Source: Rhizobium oryzicola (GTDB taxonomy: Bacteria; Pseudomonadota; Alphaproteobacteria; Rhizobiales; Rhizobiaceae). From it: DNA of 64,000 nucleotides. The DNA lies in contig NZ_JAUKWQ010000001.1 of NCBI RefSeq assembly GCF_030504645.1, positions 1,364,001 through 1,428,000 of the forward strand, given 5' to 3'. This document shows, one piece after another, positions 56,585 to 64,000 of the stretch. Made by a program: the position numbers and the translations under genes. Under the pieces are notes generated by a model. It saw only the letters and a list, made by a program, of their open reading frames with translations, was not told where the DNA came from and ran no database searches. Numbering within the stretch: position 1 is the first letter of the stretch; each line of letters opens with the position of its first letter.

Positions 56585-56752
56585 TTACTTGATCTTCGTT
56601 TCCTTGAACTCGACATGCTTCTTTGCAATCGGGTCGTACTTGGTCTTCGTCATCTTGTCCGTCATCGTACGGCTGTTCTTCGTCGTGACGTAGAAGAAGC
56701 CAGTATCGGCCGTCGACAGCAGCTTGATCTTGATGGTCGTAGCTTTCGCCAT
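56585..56752 (-). CDS. rpmG: 50S ribosomal protein L33
   Basis: A 55-residue ribosomal protein reading [20 protein letters not shown], then [20 protein letters not shown] and ending [10 protein letters not shown]. This is the cysteine-free (C-minus) L33 form, so it does not bind zinc. It was not among the longer open frames but is unmistakable. Single gene with its own terminator. Confidence 0.96.
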   Translation of the reverse strand: MAKATTIKIKLLSTADTGFFYVTTKNSRTMTDKMTKTKYDPIAKKHVEFKETKIK

Positions 56753-56846
56753 GGTCTTCCTGCCTCTAAATAAAAATCAAGCCGCGGACGCCCGAGCGCA
56801 GTCCGCAGCGAAATCTGGCGCGAAACTACAAATCGCGCCCGAAAAG

Positions 56847-58031
56847 TCAAGTCCGTTCTGACCGGAAAAGCGTTCGGCCCAGGGATATCAGCACATAAGC
56901 GCCGAAGAAGCCCGCCAAGGCCCAGGCAAAGCCGCTGTTTCCGCTGATATCGATGGCGGCACCAATCGCTTGCGGACCGGCCACGGTGCCCACGGCATAG
57001 CAAAAAACGAAGGCGGCATTGGCGGCTGCGAGGTCGGCACCGGTGAGTCGCGAGCCGAGATGCGCGAGGCCCACAGTGTAGAGGCCGGAGACGCAGCCAC
57101 CCCAGACCAGCAGCATGGACGCCATCAGCCACCAGTTATGCATCAGGTGGGGCAGTATGATCGATCCGCAGAGCCCCGCCACGGCCATCATGAACAGCAT
57201 CGGACGCCGGTCTTTCAGACGGTCGGAAATCATACCGAACGGGATCTGGAACACCATGTTGCCAACTCCCATTACCGTCAGCAGCGCCGCAGCTTCCGCC
57301 TCCGGCATGCCTGAGCGGCTGGCATAGATCGGAAAGAGGGAGAGACCGCCCACTTCCGTTGCGCCAAAAACGAACACCGCAGCCGTGGCGGTCGGCACAA
57401 GGAAAATATAGCGCAGGAAGTGCTGCTGCGGCTTCTCATCCAATACGGGGCTTTCTCCGCGTGCAACGAAGATGGGTATGAACGCAAGCATGATGGCACA
57501 GGCGCCGATGGCAAAGGGCAGCAGGCCCTCGCTGCCGATCGCAGAGAAGATGAGCGGTCCGATCGCAAAGCCGACGGCCAGCACGGTCGCATAGATGCCG
57601 AGAACCAGCCCACGTCGTTTCGGCGGCGCGGCGGCATTGATCCAGAACTCTGACAGAATGAATAGCGTTGTGGTGGCACCGTGGAAGGCGAGGCGCAGCG
57701 GAAACCACATCCAGAAGGCTTCGGCATAGTAGAAGCCGAGCGCGCTGACGGCGGAAATGACGACAGCCCACAGCATAGTTCTCGCCACGCCGAGGCTATG
57801 GGCGATACGGGTGGTGATCGGTGCGGCGATCATGGCCGCAACACCGGCCATGGCTGAGTTCAGGCCAATCAGCGTGGAGGAGATACCACGCTTTTCCAGA
57901 ATGATGCTGAGCAGTGGCAGGCCGAGGCCTATAGCGATTCCGACCGCGCTGATGGCGGATATGGCTGCGACCAGGGAAGGCCAATGGATCTCTTCGACAT
58001 GGCCGTTGGTGCCACCATCCGGCTGAGACAT
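56847..58031 (-). CDS. MFS transporter
   Basis: A 394-residue inner-membrane transporter with about 12 spans. The loop between spans 2 and 3 region reads TTRIAHSLGVARTM, and PFGMISDRLKDRRPML is the second-half loop typical of the major facilitator superfamily (YcaD/UhpC-like group). Substrate unknown. ATG 58031 has AAGGAAAA seven bases upstream; the ORF extends to 58058 without a better site. Confidence 0.87.
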   Translation of the reverse strand: MSQPDGGTNGHVEEIHWPSLVAAISAISAVGIAIGLGLPLLSIILEKRGISSTLIGLNSAMAGVAAMIAAPITTRIAHSLGVARTMLWAVVISAVSALGFYYAEAFWMWFPLRLAFHGATTTLFILSEFWINAAAPPKRRGLVLGIYATVLAVGFAIGPLIFSAIGSEGLLPFAIGACAIMLAFIPIFVARGESPVLDEKPQQHFLRYIFLVPTATAAVFVFGATEVGGLSLFPIYASRSGMPEAEAAALLTVMGVGNMVFQIPFGMISDRLKDRRPMLFMMAVAGLCGSIILPHLMHNWWLMASMLLVWGGCVSGLYTVGLAHLGSRLTGADLAAANAAFVFCYAVGTVAGPQAIGAAIDISGNSGFAWALAGFFGAYVLISLGRTLFRSERT

Positions 58032-58061
58032 CTGCTTTTCCTTCGAGTATGAATCCATTGC

Positions 58062-58766
58062 CTACAGCCGAGTGCGCACGAAGCCGGTGTCGCGCCTTGA
58101 GTAGATGTGCACGGCGCTTCCAAACGGTAAAGATGGATCGGACTCAAGTAAAATTTTCAACTCGTTGAGCACGGCGAGCGTAATCTCCGGCATTTTCAGG
58201 TTGGAAAGGTCGAAAATCGATATCCAGCGTAGGTCCTGCAACTCGCTGCTATCAGCGAGGGCGGAAGGATCGATTGCGGCTTCATCGACAAAGGTGGCGA
58301 AAAAACGGTTGTCGAAACGTCTGATAGCACCTGGTGGAGTGACAGCCCGCGCGATCAGGCGGAGACAGGAAAGATCTGGCGCGCCTGTCTTGGGGCTCTG
58401 AGCGGAGCCAAAGATGAGGCCCGTTTCCTCCCGCAATTCTCTGATGGCTGCCAAGGCGAGCGCGCGAGCACCGTTCGGTGTCAGGCGCGTTCCGGCTTTC
58501 GCGAGCAACTGGGTCAGCACACGCCGGTCGAGGTCTCGGGAATAGGGCAGGGCGTGATCGCGTGGATCCCTACGGCCTCCCGGAAAGACATAAAGGTCCG
58601 GCATGAAGACATGGCCGCTGCTGCGCTTGCCGACCAGCACGGTGGGCGAGGTGCCAGACCGGTCGATCAGGATGAGCGAAGCCGAGGCGCGCGGGCGCAA
58701 ACGAGGTTTCGCCTGCGTCTGCACTGATGACAGCCGCTTCGTATCCTGGCTGCTCATGCCCGTCAT
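58062..58766 (-). CDS. Nudix hydrolase
   Basis: A 234-residue Nudix-fold enzyme. The Nudix box is seen as VFPGGRRDPRDH and, after an insertion, AAIRELREETGLIFG, in which the REXXEE glutamates bind metal. The inserted helices between GG and REEXEE resemble the NUDT7/NUDT19-like CoA/NADH-pyrophosphatase arrangement. Its ATG overlaps the DUF983 stop by four bases, so the two are translationally coupled. Confidence 0.85.
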   Translation of the reverse strand: MTGMSSQDTKRLSSVQTQAKPRLRPRASASLILIDRSGTSPTVLVGKRSSGHVFMPDLYVFPGGRRDPRDHALPYSRDLDRRVLTQLLAKAGTRLTPNGARALALAAIRELREETGLIFGSAQSPKTGAPDLSCLRLIARAVTPPGAIRRFDNRFFATFVDEAAIDPSALADSSELQDLRWISIFDLSNLKMPEITLAVLNELKILLESDPSLPFGSAVHIYSRRDTGFVRTRL

Positions 58767-59230
58767 TCGATTGGACCGCCCCGTCCGGGATCGGTGTCCT
58801 CGTCATGGCCGCCGAAGCCATGCATCCGCAGCGCCCATTGCAGCCCGATCACGCCACCCTTGATAGGCTGGATCGTGCCGAAGGCAAGCAGCACCGTGAT
58901 CGGCACCCAGATGGCGAGATGTGCCCACATGGAGATGTTCCACACCAGGTCGGTCATCATGTAGCCACCAACGGTCACATGGCCGATGATGAAGATGACC
59001 AGGTAGGGGGGCAGATCATCTGCGCGCTGATGGTGCATGTCCTCGCCGCAGAACGCACACGCATCGACAGGCTTCAGGAAGGCACGAAACAGCCTGCCTT
59101 CCCCGCAATGCGGACATCTGTTCAGCAGGCCGCGCTTGATCGATCTGCCGAGCGGCCTTTCCGCATCATCCTGCCCGCCATAGCGAACAGGACTCGTTTT
59201 GGAAACTGCTGCATCAGGGCGACCTGTCAT
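58763..59230 (-). CDS. DUF983 family membrane protein
   Basis: A 155-residue protein with two Cys pairs (LNRCPHCGEGRLF and DACAFCGEDMHH) like a zinc ribbon, then two membrane spans (YLVIFIIGHVTVGGYMMTDL and LAIWVPITVLLAFGTIQPIK), the DUF983 layout. Function unknown; family is often near cytochrome-oxidase or RNase genes. GGAGA precedes ATG 59230. Confidence 0.85.
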   Translation of the reverse strand: MTGRPDAAVSKTSPVRYGGQDDAERPLGRSIKRGLLNRCPHCGEGRLFRAFLKPVDACAFCGEDMHHQRADDLPPYLVIFIIGHVTVGGYMMTDLVWNISMWAHLAIWVPITVLLAFGTIQPIKGGVIGLQWALRMHGFGGHDEDTDPGRGGPIE

Positions 59231-59240
59231 TGCTTGTCTC

Positions 59241-61601
59241 CTACCGGCCGCGTCTGGGCGGTCGTGTTCCGGGCTGGGCACGGCCGCTTCGCCGCTCGCG
59301 CCGTCCCGCCTTGTGGAAGGATCGGGTGGCGATCCCCATCTTGCGGCCTTCGCTCAGCATCTCGAAGCGCAGGGCACCCGCCAGCGGAATGGCTTCTGCC
59401 AGCCGGACATCGACCGGATCACCCAACTGATAGCCCAGGCCGTGCTTCTCGCCGATCAAGGCCTGTCGGCTCTCGTCATAGATGAAGTAGTCGCTGCCCA
59501 ACGTAGATACGGGCACAAAGCCATCTGCACCATAGGTGGGGAGGGCGACAAATAGTCCCGCCTTGGTCACGCCCGCAACACGGCCCTCGAACTCCTCGCC
59601 GACGCGGCCCGCCAGATGGTGCGCGATCAGGCGGTTGATTGTGTCCCGTTCTGCCGCCATGGCGCGGCGCTCGAAGGTGGAGATTTCCGCCGCAATATCA
59701 TCGAGCTGCGCTTCCTCCTCCGGCGTGATGGCGCCTTCGCCAAGACCCAGCGAACCGACCAGCGCGCGATGCACGATCAGGTCGGCATAGCGGCGGATCG
59801 GCGAGGTGAAGTGGGCGTACTTCAGGAGGTTCAGGCCGAAGTGGCCGATATTCTCGGGGCTGTAGATCGCCTGGCTCTGGCTGCGCAGCACCATCTCGTT
59901 GACCATGGTCTGGTGCGGCGTATCTTCCGCCTTGGCCAGAATGCCGTTGAACGAGTTGGAGCGCAGCTGCCCGCCCTTGGCCATGGCAATGCCGAGCGTC
60001 GCCAGAAATTCGCGCAAGCTCTCCTGCTTGGACAGCGACGGCGCATCATGCACGCGGTAGATCAGCGGTTGCCGCTTCTTCTCCAGCGTCTCGGCGGCGG
60101 CGACGTTTGCCTGGATCATCATCTCTTCGATGAGCTTGTGCGCATCCAGCCGCTCCGGCACGAAGACGCGATCGACGGTGCCGTCAGGCTTCAGCACGAT
60201 CTTGCGTTCGGGCATGTCGAGTTCCAGCGGCTGGCGGCGGTCGCGGCCCCGCTTCATGATCTCATAGGCGCGCCACAGCGGCTTCAGGATCGGCTCCAGC
60301 AGCGGGCCGGTCTTGTCGTCAGGCTTGCCGTCGATGGCCGCCTGCGCCTGTTGGTAGGAGAGCTTGGCCGCACTCTTCATCATAATGCGATGGAAGGTGT
60401 GGCTCCCTTTGCGGCCTTCCCTGGAAAACACCATGCGCACGGCAATCGCCGGACGGTCTTCGCCTTCCCGGAGCGAGCAGAGGTCGTTGGAGATCCGCTC
60501 CGGCAGCATGGGCACGACGCGATCGGGGAAATAGACCGAGTTGCCGCGCTTCAGCGCCTCACGATCGAGCGCAGACCCGGTACGGACGTAATAGGAAACA
60601 TCGGCGATCGCGACGGTGACGATCACGCCACCTTCGTTGTCGGGCGAGGGGTCCGGTTCGGCATAGACGGCGTCGTCATGGTCCTTCGCATCTGCCGGGT
60701 CGATGGTGACGAGCGGCACGTCCCGCCAGTCCTCGCGCTTCACCATGCTGGCAGGCTTGGCGGCTGCTGCGGCTTCCATCACCTGTGCCGGGAACACATG
60801 CGGAATGCCATGTGCGTAGATCGCGATCATCGAGATCGCCTTTTCGGTCGCGACCGATCCCAAGACAGTCAGAACCTTGGCACGGGGCAGGCCGAAGCGA
60901 CCGCGCACCACATCGGCCTCGATCAGGTCGCCATCCTTGGCGTCGCCGAGATCTTGCCTGCTGATCTGCATTTCCTCGCCGCGTCGGTCGATGGGCATCA
61001 GGCGGGCATCACCGTCAGGCAGCACGCGAATGACGCCCAAGGCCGCATTCTTCAGCTTGTCGATGATCTTGACCACGCGCGCCGTATAGGCAGGGCCGCC
61101 TTTTTCCTTGGCCGGGAAGATCTTCGCAAGCACCCGGTCGCCGAGGTTTGCAGCAGGCGCCTTGCCCTTGCCACGCGCATCCGAGGATTGGCGCACCAGA
61201 ACAGCCGGTGCAACGCCCGCATCTTCCGGCCATTCGCTCGGGCGGGCAATCAACTGGCCGTCCGTCGTGCGGGTGGTGATGTCGAGAAGCGTCATCGGCG
61301 GCAGGGCGCCTGGACGTGCCAGGCCCTTGCGGCTCTTCTGCAGCAGCCCCTCGTCTTCGAGGTCGCGCAGCAGGTCCCGCAGTTCCACGCGCGCTTCGCC
61401 CTTCAGCCCGAAGGCCTTGGCAATCTCGCGCTTGTTGGAGCGGTCGGGATTGTCGGCGATGAATTCCAGCAGGATCTCGCGCGGGGGCAGGAAGCCCTGC
61501 ACGATTGCAGGGGATTCCTTGATCACTGCCTTGCCCGCGCGAGGGGTTGATGTGCGGCTGGTCGCCTTTTGATGTCTGCCTTCGCGCGGTTCTTTCGTCA
61601 C
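59241..61601 (-). CDS. rnr: Ribonuclease R
   Basis: A 786-residue 3'-5' exoribonuclease. After an N-terminal winged-helix region (EILLEFIADNPDRSNKREIA) and cold-shock domains, the RNB core reads VPLVTIDPADAKDHDDAVYA with the metal-binding aspartates, and a C-terminal S1 domain (GRVAGVTKAGLFVALPTYGA) precedes a Lys/Arg-rich tail. It degrades structured RNAs. The start is GTG at 61601, overlapping the topA stop (GTGA). Confidence 0.93.
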   Translation of the reverse strand: MTKEPREGRHQKATSRTSTPRAGKAVIKESPAIVQGFLPPREILLEFIADNPDRSNKREIAKAFGLKGEARVELRDLLRDLEDEGLLQKSRKGLARPGALPPMTLLDITTRTTDGQLIARPSEWPEDAGVAPAVLVRQSSDARGKGKAPAANLGDRVLAKIFPAKEKGGPAYTARVVKIIDKLKNAALGVIRVLPDGDARLMPIDRRGEEMQISRQDLGDAKDGDLIEADVVRGRFGLPRAKVLTVLGSVATEKAISMIAIYAHGIPHVFPAQVMEAAAAAKPASMVKREDWRDVPLVTIDPADAKDHDDAVYAEPDPSPDNEGGVIVTVAIADVSYYVRTGSALDREALKRGNSVYFPDRVVPMLPERISNDLCSLREGEDRPAIAVRMVFSREGRKGSHTFHRIMMKSAAKLSYQQAQAAIDGKPDDKTGPLLEPILKPLWRAYEIMKRGRDRRQPLELDMPERKIVLKPDGTVDRVFVPERLDAHKLIEEMMIQANVAAAETLEKKRQPLIYRVHDAPSLSKQESLREFLATLGIAMAKGGQLRSNSFNGILAKAEDTPHQTMVNEMVLRSQSQAIYSPENIGHFGLNLLKYAHFTSPIRRYADLIVHRALVGSLGLGEGAITPEEEAQLDDIAAEISTFERRAMAAERDTINRLIAHHLAGRVGEEFEGRVAGVTKAGLFVALPTYGADGFVPVSTLGSDYFIYDESRQALIGEKHGLGYQLGDPVDVRLAEAIPLAGALRFEMLSEGRKMGIATRSFHKAGRRERRSGRAQPGTRPPRRGR

Positions 61602-64000
61602 GTGTCCGTCTTCTTCTTTGTCTTGGCTGCGGTGGCCTTCGGCTTGGCCGCAGTTTTGGTTTTCTTGGCGGTCTTCGCCTCACCGGCATCATCCGACTTG
61701 GCGGACTTTGCCGTCTTGGTCGCCTTCGCCTTGCCCTTCGCCGCAGGGGCCTTTTCGGCCCGCTCGTTGATCAGGGCCAGCGCTTCCTCGACGGTGACGC
61801 TTTGCGGGTCCTTGCCCTTGGGCAGGGTGGCATTCACCTTGCCCCAGTTCACGTAAGGTCCATAGCGACCTTCCCTAACGGTAATCGCCCCACCTTGCGG
61901 GTGCTCGCCGAGCTCCTTCAGCGCCGCAGGCGTCGAGCGGCCACGGGCCGGACCCTTGCTCTGCTTCTCGGCCAGAACCGTGACAGCACGATTAAGGCCG
62001 ATGGTGAAGACATCCTCCACGCTTTCGAGATTCGCATAAGTGCCGTCATGCAGGATGAACGGTCCATAGCGCCCGATGCCGGCGGAAATCATCTTGCCCG
62101 TTTCCGGATGCTTGCCGATGTCACGCGGCAGGTTGATCAGCGCCAGCGCCTTCTCGTGGTCGATATCTTCGGGCTTCCAGCCGCGTGGCAGCGAGGACCG
62201 CTTGGCTTCCTTGCCGTCACCGCGTTGGATATAGGGTCCGAAACGACCGGAGCGTAGGGTGAGTTCCTCGCCGGTCATCGGATCGGTGCCGAGCGCCTTC
62301 GGTTCGTTGAGGCCGCTGGCTTCCGCTTCCGCGCCATCGCCCGAAAGCTGGCGCGTGTAGTTGCACTCCGGATAGTTGGAGCAGCCGACGAAGGCGCCAT
62401 ACTTGCCAAGCTTCAGCGACAGGTTGCCGGTGCCGCACACCTGGCAGATGCGCGGATCGCTGCCATCTTCGCGCTTCGGGAAGACGAGCGGCGCCAGCGC
62501 CTCGTTCAGGGCATCCAGCACGTTCGTGACGCGCAGTTCCTTGGTGTCCTCGATCTGGGCAAAGAAATCCTGCCAGAAATCGCGCAGAACCTGTTTCCAG
62601 TTGAGCTCACCGGCGGAGATGCGGTCGAGCTTTTCCTCGAGATCGGCCGTGAAGTCGTATTCCACATACTTCGTGAAGAAGTTTTCGAGAAACGCCGTGA
62701 CAAGGCGGCCCTTGGAATGCGGCACGAGCTTGCGCTTCTCGACAACGATGTATTCGCGGTCGCTCAGCGTCTTCAATGTGGCGGCATAGGTGGACGGGCG
62801 GCCGATGCCGAGCTCTTCCATCTTCTTGATCAGCGAGGCTTCGGAATAACGTGGCGGCGGCTCGGTGAAGTGCTGGCTGGCATTCACCTTGTTCTTGTCC
62901 AGCTTCTCGCGCGCATTGATTTCCGGCAGGCGACCATCCTCGTCATCCTCGCCGGCTTCACCGTCCTCGCGGCTGTCGACATAAGCGGCCAGGAAGCCGT
63001 CGAAGCGAACCACGGAGCCGACGGCGCGCAGGCCCGCGCGATCGCCGCCGTTGACGGCTGCGATCTCGACGGTGGTGCGCTCCATTTCGGCCGAGGCCAT
63101 CTGGCTGGCAATGCCGCGCTTCCAGACAAGTTCGTAGAGACGGATCTGATCCGAATCCAGGTAACGGCGCACCTTGTCGGGTGAGCGGCTGAAATCGGTC
63201 GGGCGGATTGCTTCGTGGGCTTCCTGCGCGTTCTTGGCCTTGGTGGAATAGAAGCGGGGCTTTTCCGGCAGGTAGCGATCACCGAACTGGTCACCGATCG
63301 CGCGACGGGCCGCATCGATCGCTTCCGGCGCCATCTGCACGCCATCGGTACGCATATAGGTGATGAGACCGACCGTCTCGCCGCCGATATCGATACCCTC
63401 ATAGAGCTTCTGGGCCACCTGCATGGTACGCGAGGCCGAGAAACCGAGATTGGAGGAAGCGGCCTGCTGCAGTGTCGAGGTGGTGAAGGGCGGGCCGGGA
63501 TTGCGCTTGACCGGCTTGGCTTCGACGGTATCGACCATATAGGCCGCGCCATCGAGCACCGCCTTCAGGCGGTTGGCGTCATCGCCTGTCTTGATCGCGC
63601 GGTTCTGCAGGCGCTTGCCATCCGCAGACACCAGCTTGGCTTCGAACTCGTCGCCGCGCGGCGTTTTCAGAAGCGCCGAAATGTTCCAGTATTCTTCGGA
63701 GACGAAACGTTCGATTTCGCTTTCGCGGTCGCAGACGAGACGAAGCGCCACCGACTGCACCCGACCGGCGGAGCGGGCACCCGGCAGCTTGCGCCACAGG
63801 ACAGGTGACAGGTTGAAACCGACGAGATAGTCCAGTGCGCGGCGCGCGAGATAGGCATCGACCAGCGGCGTGTCGATATCACGCGGATTGGCCATGGCAT
63901 CCAGCACGGCCTTCTTGGTGATAGCGTTGAACACCACGCGCTTGACCGGCTTGTCGCCGATGACCTTCTTCTTCTTGAGAAGATCGAGCACGTGCCAGGA
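61598..64000 (-). CDS. topA: DNA topoisomerase I (partial, C-terminal part)
   Basis: The 3' 800 codons of a type IA topoisomerase; the start lies past the right edge. The frame is open to the edge and its first visible residues are SWH. The active-site tyrosine is in ETVGLITYMRTDGVQM. The C-terminal part has one four-cysteine zinc ribbon (ICQVCGTGNLSLKLGKYGAF then GCSNYPECNYTR), then three GRYGPF/GRFGPY-type repeats and a Lys/Ala-rich tail. It relaxes negative supercoils. The stop overlaps the rnr start. Confidence 0.96.
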   Translation of the reverse strand, partial: SWHVLDLLKKKKVIGDKPVKRVVFNAITKKAVLDAMANPRDIDTPLVDAYLARRALDYLVGFNLSPVLWRKLPGARSAGRVQSVALRLVCDRESEIERFVSEEYWNISALLKTPRGDEFEAKLVSADGKRLQNRAIKTGDDANRLKAVLDGAAYMVDTVEAKPVKRNPGPPFTTSTLQQAASSNLGFSASRTMQVAQKLYEGIDIGGETVGLITYMRTDGVQMAPEAIDAARRAIGDQFGDRYLPEKPRFYSTKAKNAQEAHEAIRPTDFSRSPDKVRRYLDSDQIRLYELVWKRGIASQMASAEMERTTVEIAAVNGGDRAGLRAVGSVVRFDGFLAAYVDSREDGEAGEDDEDGRLPEINAREKLDKNKVNASQHFTEPPPRYSEASLIKKMEELGIGRPSTYAATLKTLSDREYIVVEKRKLVPHSKGRLVTAFLENFFTKYVEYDFTADLEEKLDRISAGELNWKQVLRDFWQDFFAQIEDTKELRVTNVLDALNEALAPLVFPKREDGSDPRICQVCGTGNLSLKLGKYGAFVGCSNYPECNYTRQLSGDGAEAEASGLNEPKALGTDPMTGEELTLRSGRFGPYIQRGDGKEAKRSSLPRGWKPEDIDHEKALALINLPRDIGKHPETGKMISAGIGRYGPFILHDGTYANLESVEDVFTIGLNRAVTVLAEKQSKGPARGRSTPAALKELGEHPQGGAITVREGRYGPYVNWGKVNATLPKGKDPQSVTVEEALALINERAEKAPAAKGKAKATKTAKSAKSDDAGEAKTAKKTKTAAKPKATAAKTKKKTDT

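Noticed and set aside
59616..61550. Long plus-strand open frame opposite rnr (644 codons)
   Set aside because: Shadow of ribonuclease R; repetitive Gly/Arg/Val translation without domain signatures.

Overview
The window is chromosomal DNA of a GC-rich alphaproteobacterium, most likely a Rhizobiaceae member (Rhizobium/Agrobacterium/Allorhizobium group). The evidence is the gene order clpP-clpX-lon-hupB followed by a complete 14-subunit nuo operon and then birA-rnj-mce-proS-lolCD-dnaE1, the divK-pleD pair, the rnr-topA overlap, and LexA boxes of the alphaproteobacterial GTTC-N7-GTTC type. No phage, plasmid or insertion-sequence genes were found; it is mainly a core-genome segment.

Region 1 to 9.7 kb is accessory metabolism. 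It holds the end of an FAD monooxygenase, a CoA-binding protein, a DUF6455 protein, O-acetylhomoserine sulfhydrylase, a cupin, a PIN/Phd toxin-antitoxin pair, a cytochrome P450, a CYTH-like protein, an exported gamma-glutamyltransferase and a membrane GGDEF protein. Region 9.8 to 15.3 kb is the proteostasis block clpP, clpX, lon, followed by hupB. Region 15.4 to 20 kb holds an FMN riboswitch in front of a ribN-type riboflavin importer, a UDP-glucuronate 4-epimerase and a chemoreceptor. tRNA-Val and two identical tRNA-Asp genes follow.

Region 21.5 to 37.8 kb encodes complex I (nuoA to nuoN). Three non-canonical genes sit inside it: a four-helix-bundle (S23/IVS-family) gene between nuoC and nuoD, a small exported protein between nuoD and nuoE, and a helix-hairpin-helix protein between nuoF and nuoG. 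The S23-type gene has no ATG/GTG/TTG start and is bracketed by inverted arrays of a 7-bp repeat, which looks like a 23S rRNA intervening-sequence element moved into a protein-coding operon. This is the most unusual item in the window.

Region 37.8 to 50.3 kb carries biotin ligase, RNase J, methylmalonyl-CoA epimerase, a DUF1467 protein, ProRS, the LolCD exporter, three tiny ORFs, a roughly 0.9 kb gap with palindromic repeats and a long hairpin, and dnaE1. Just before dnaE1 lies a 28-codon single-membrane-span ORF behind two perfect LexA boxes, a candidate rhizobial counterpart of the SOS division inhibitor SidA of Caulobacter. A second LexA site lies at dinB (52.96 kb). The last part holds an L,D-transpeptidase, dinB, a HAD-like protein, a DUF3572 protein, divK-pleD, rpmG, an MFS transporter, a Nudix hydrolase, a DUF983 protein, rnr, and topA running off the right edge. 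All calls rest on reading the sequence; no database search was run.
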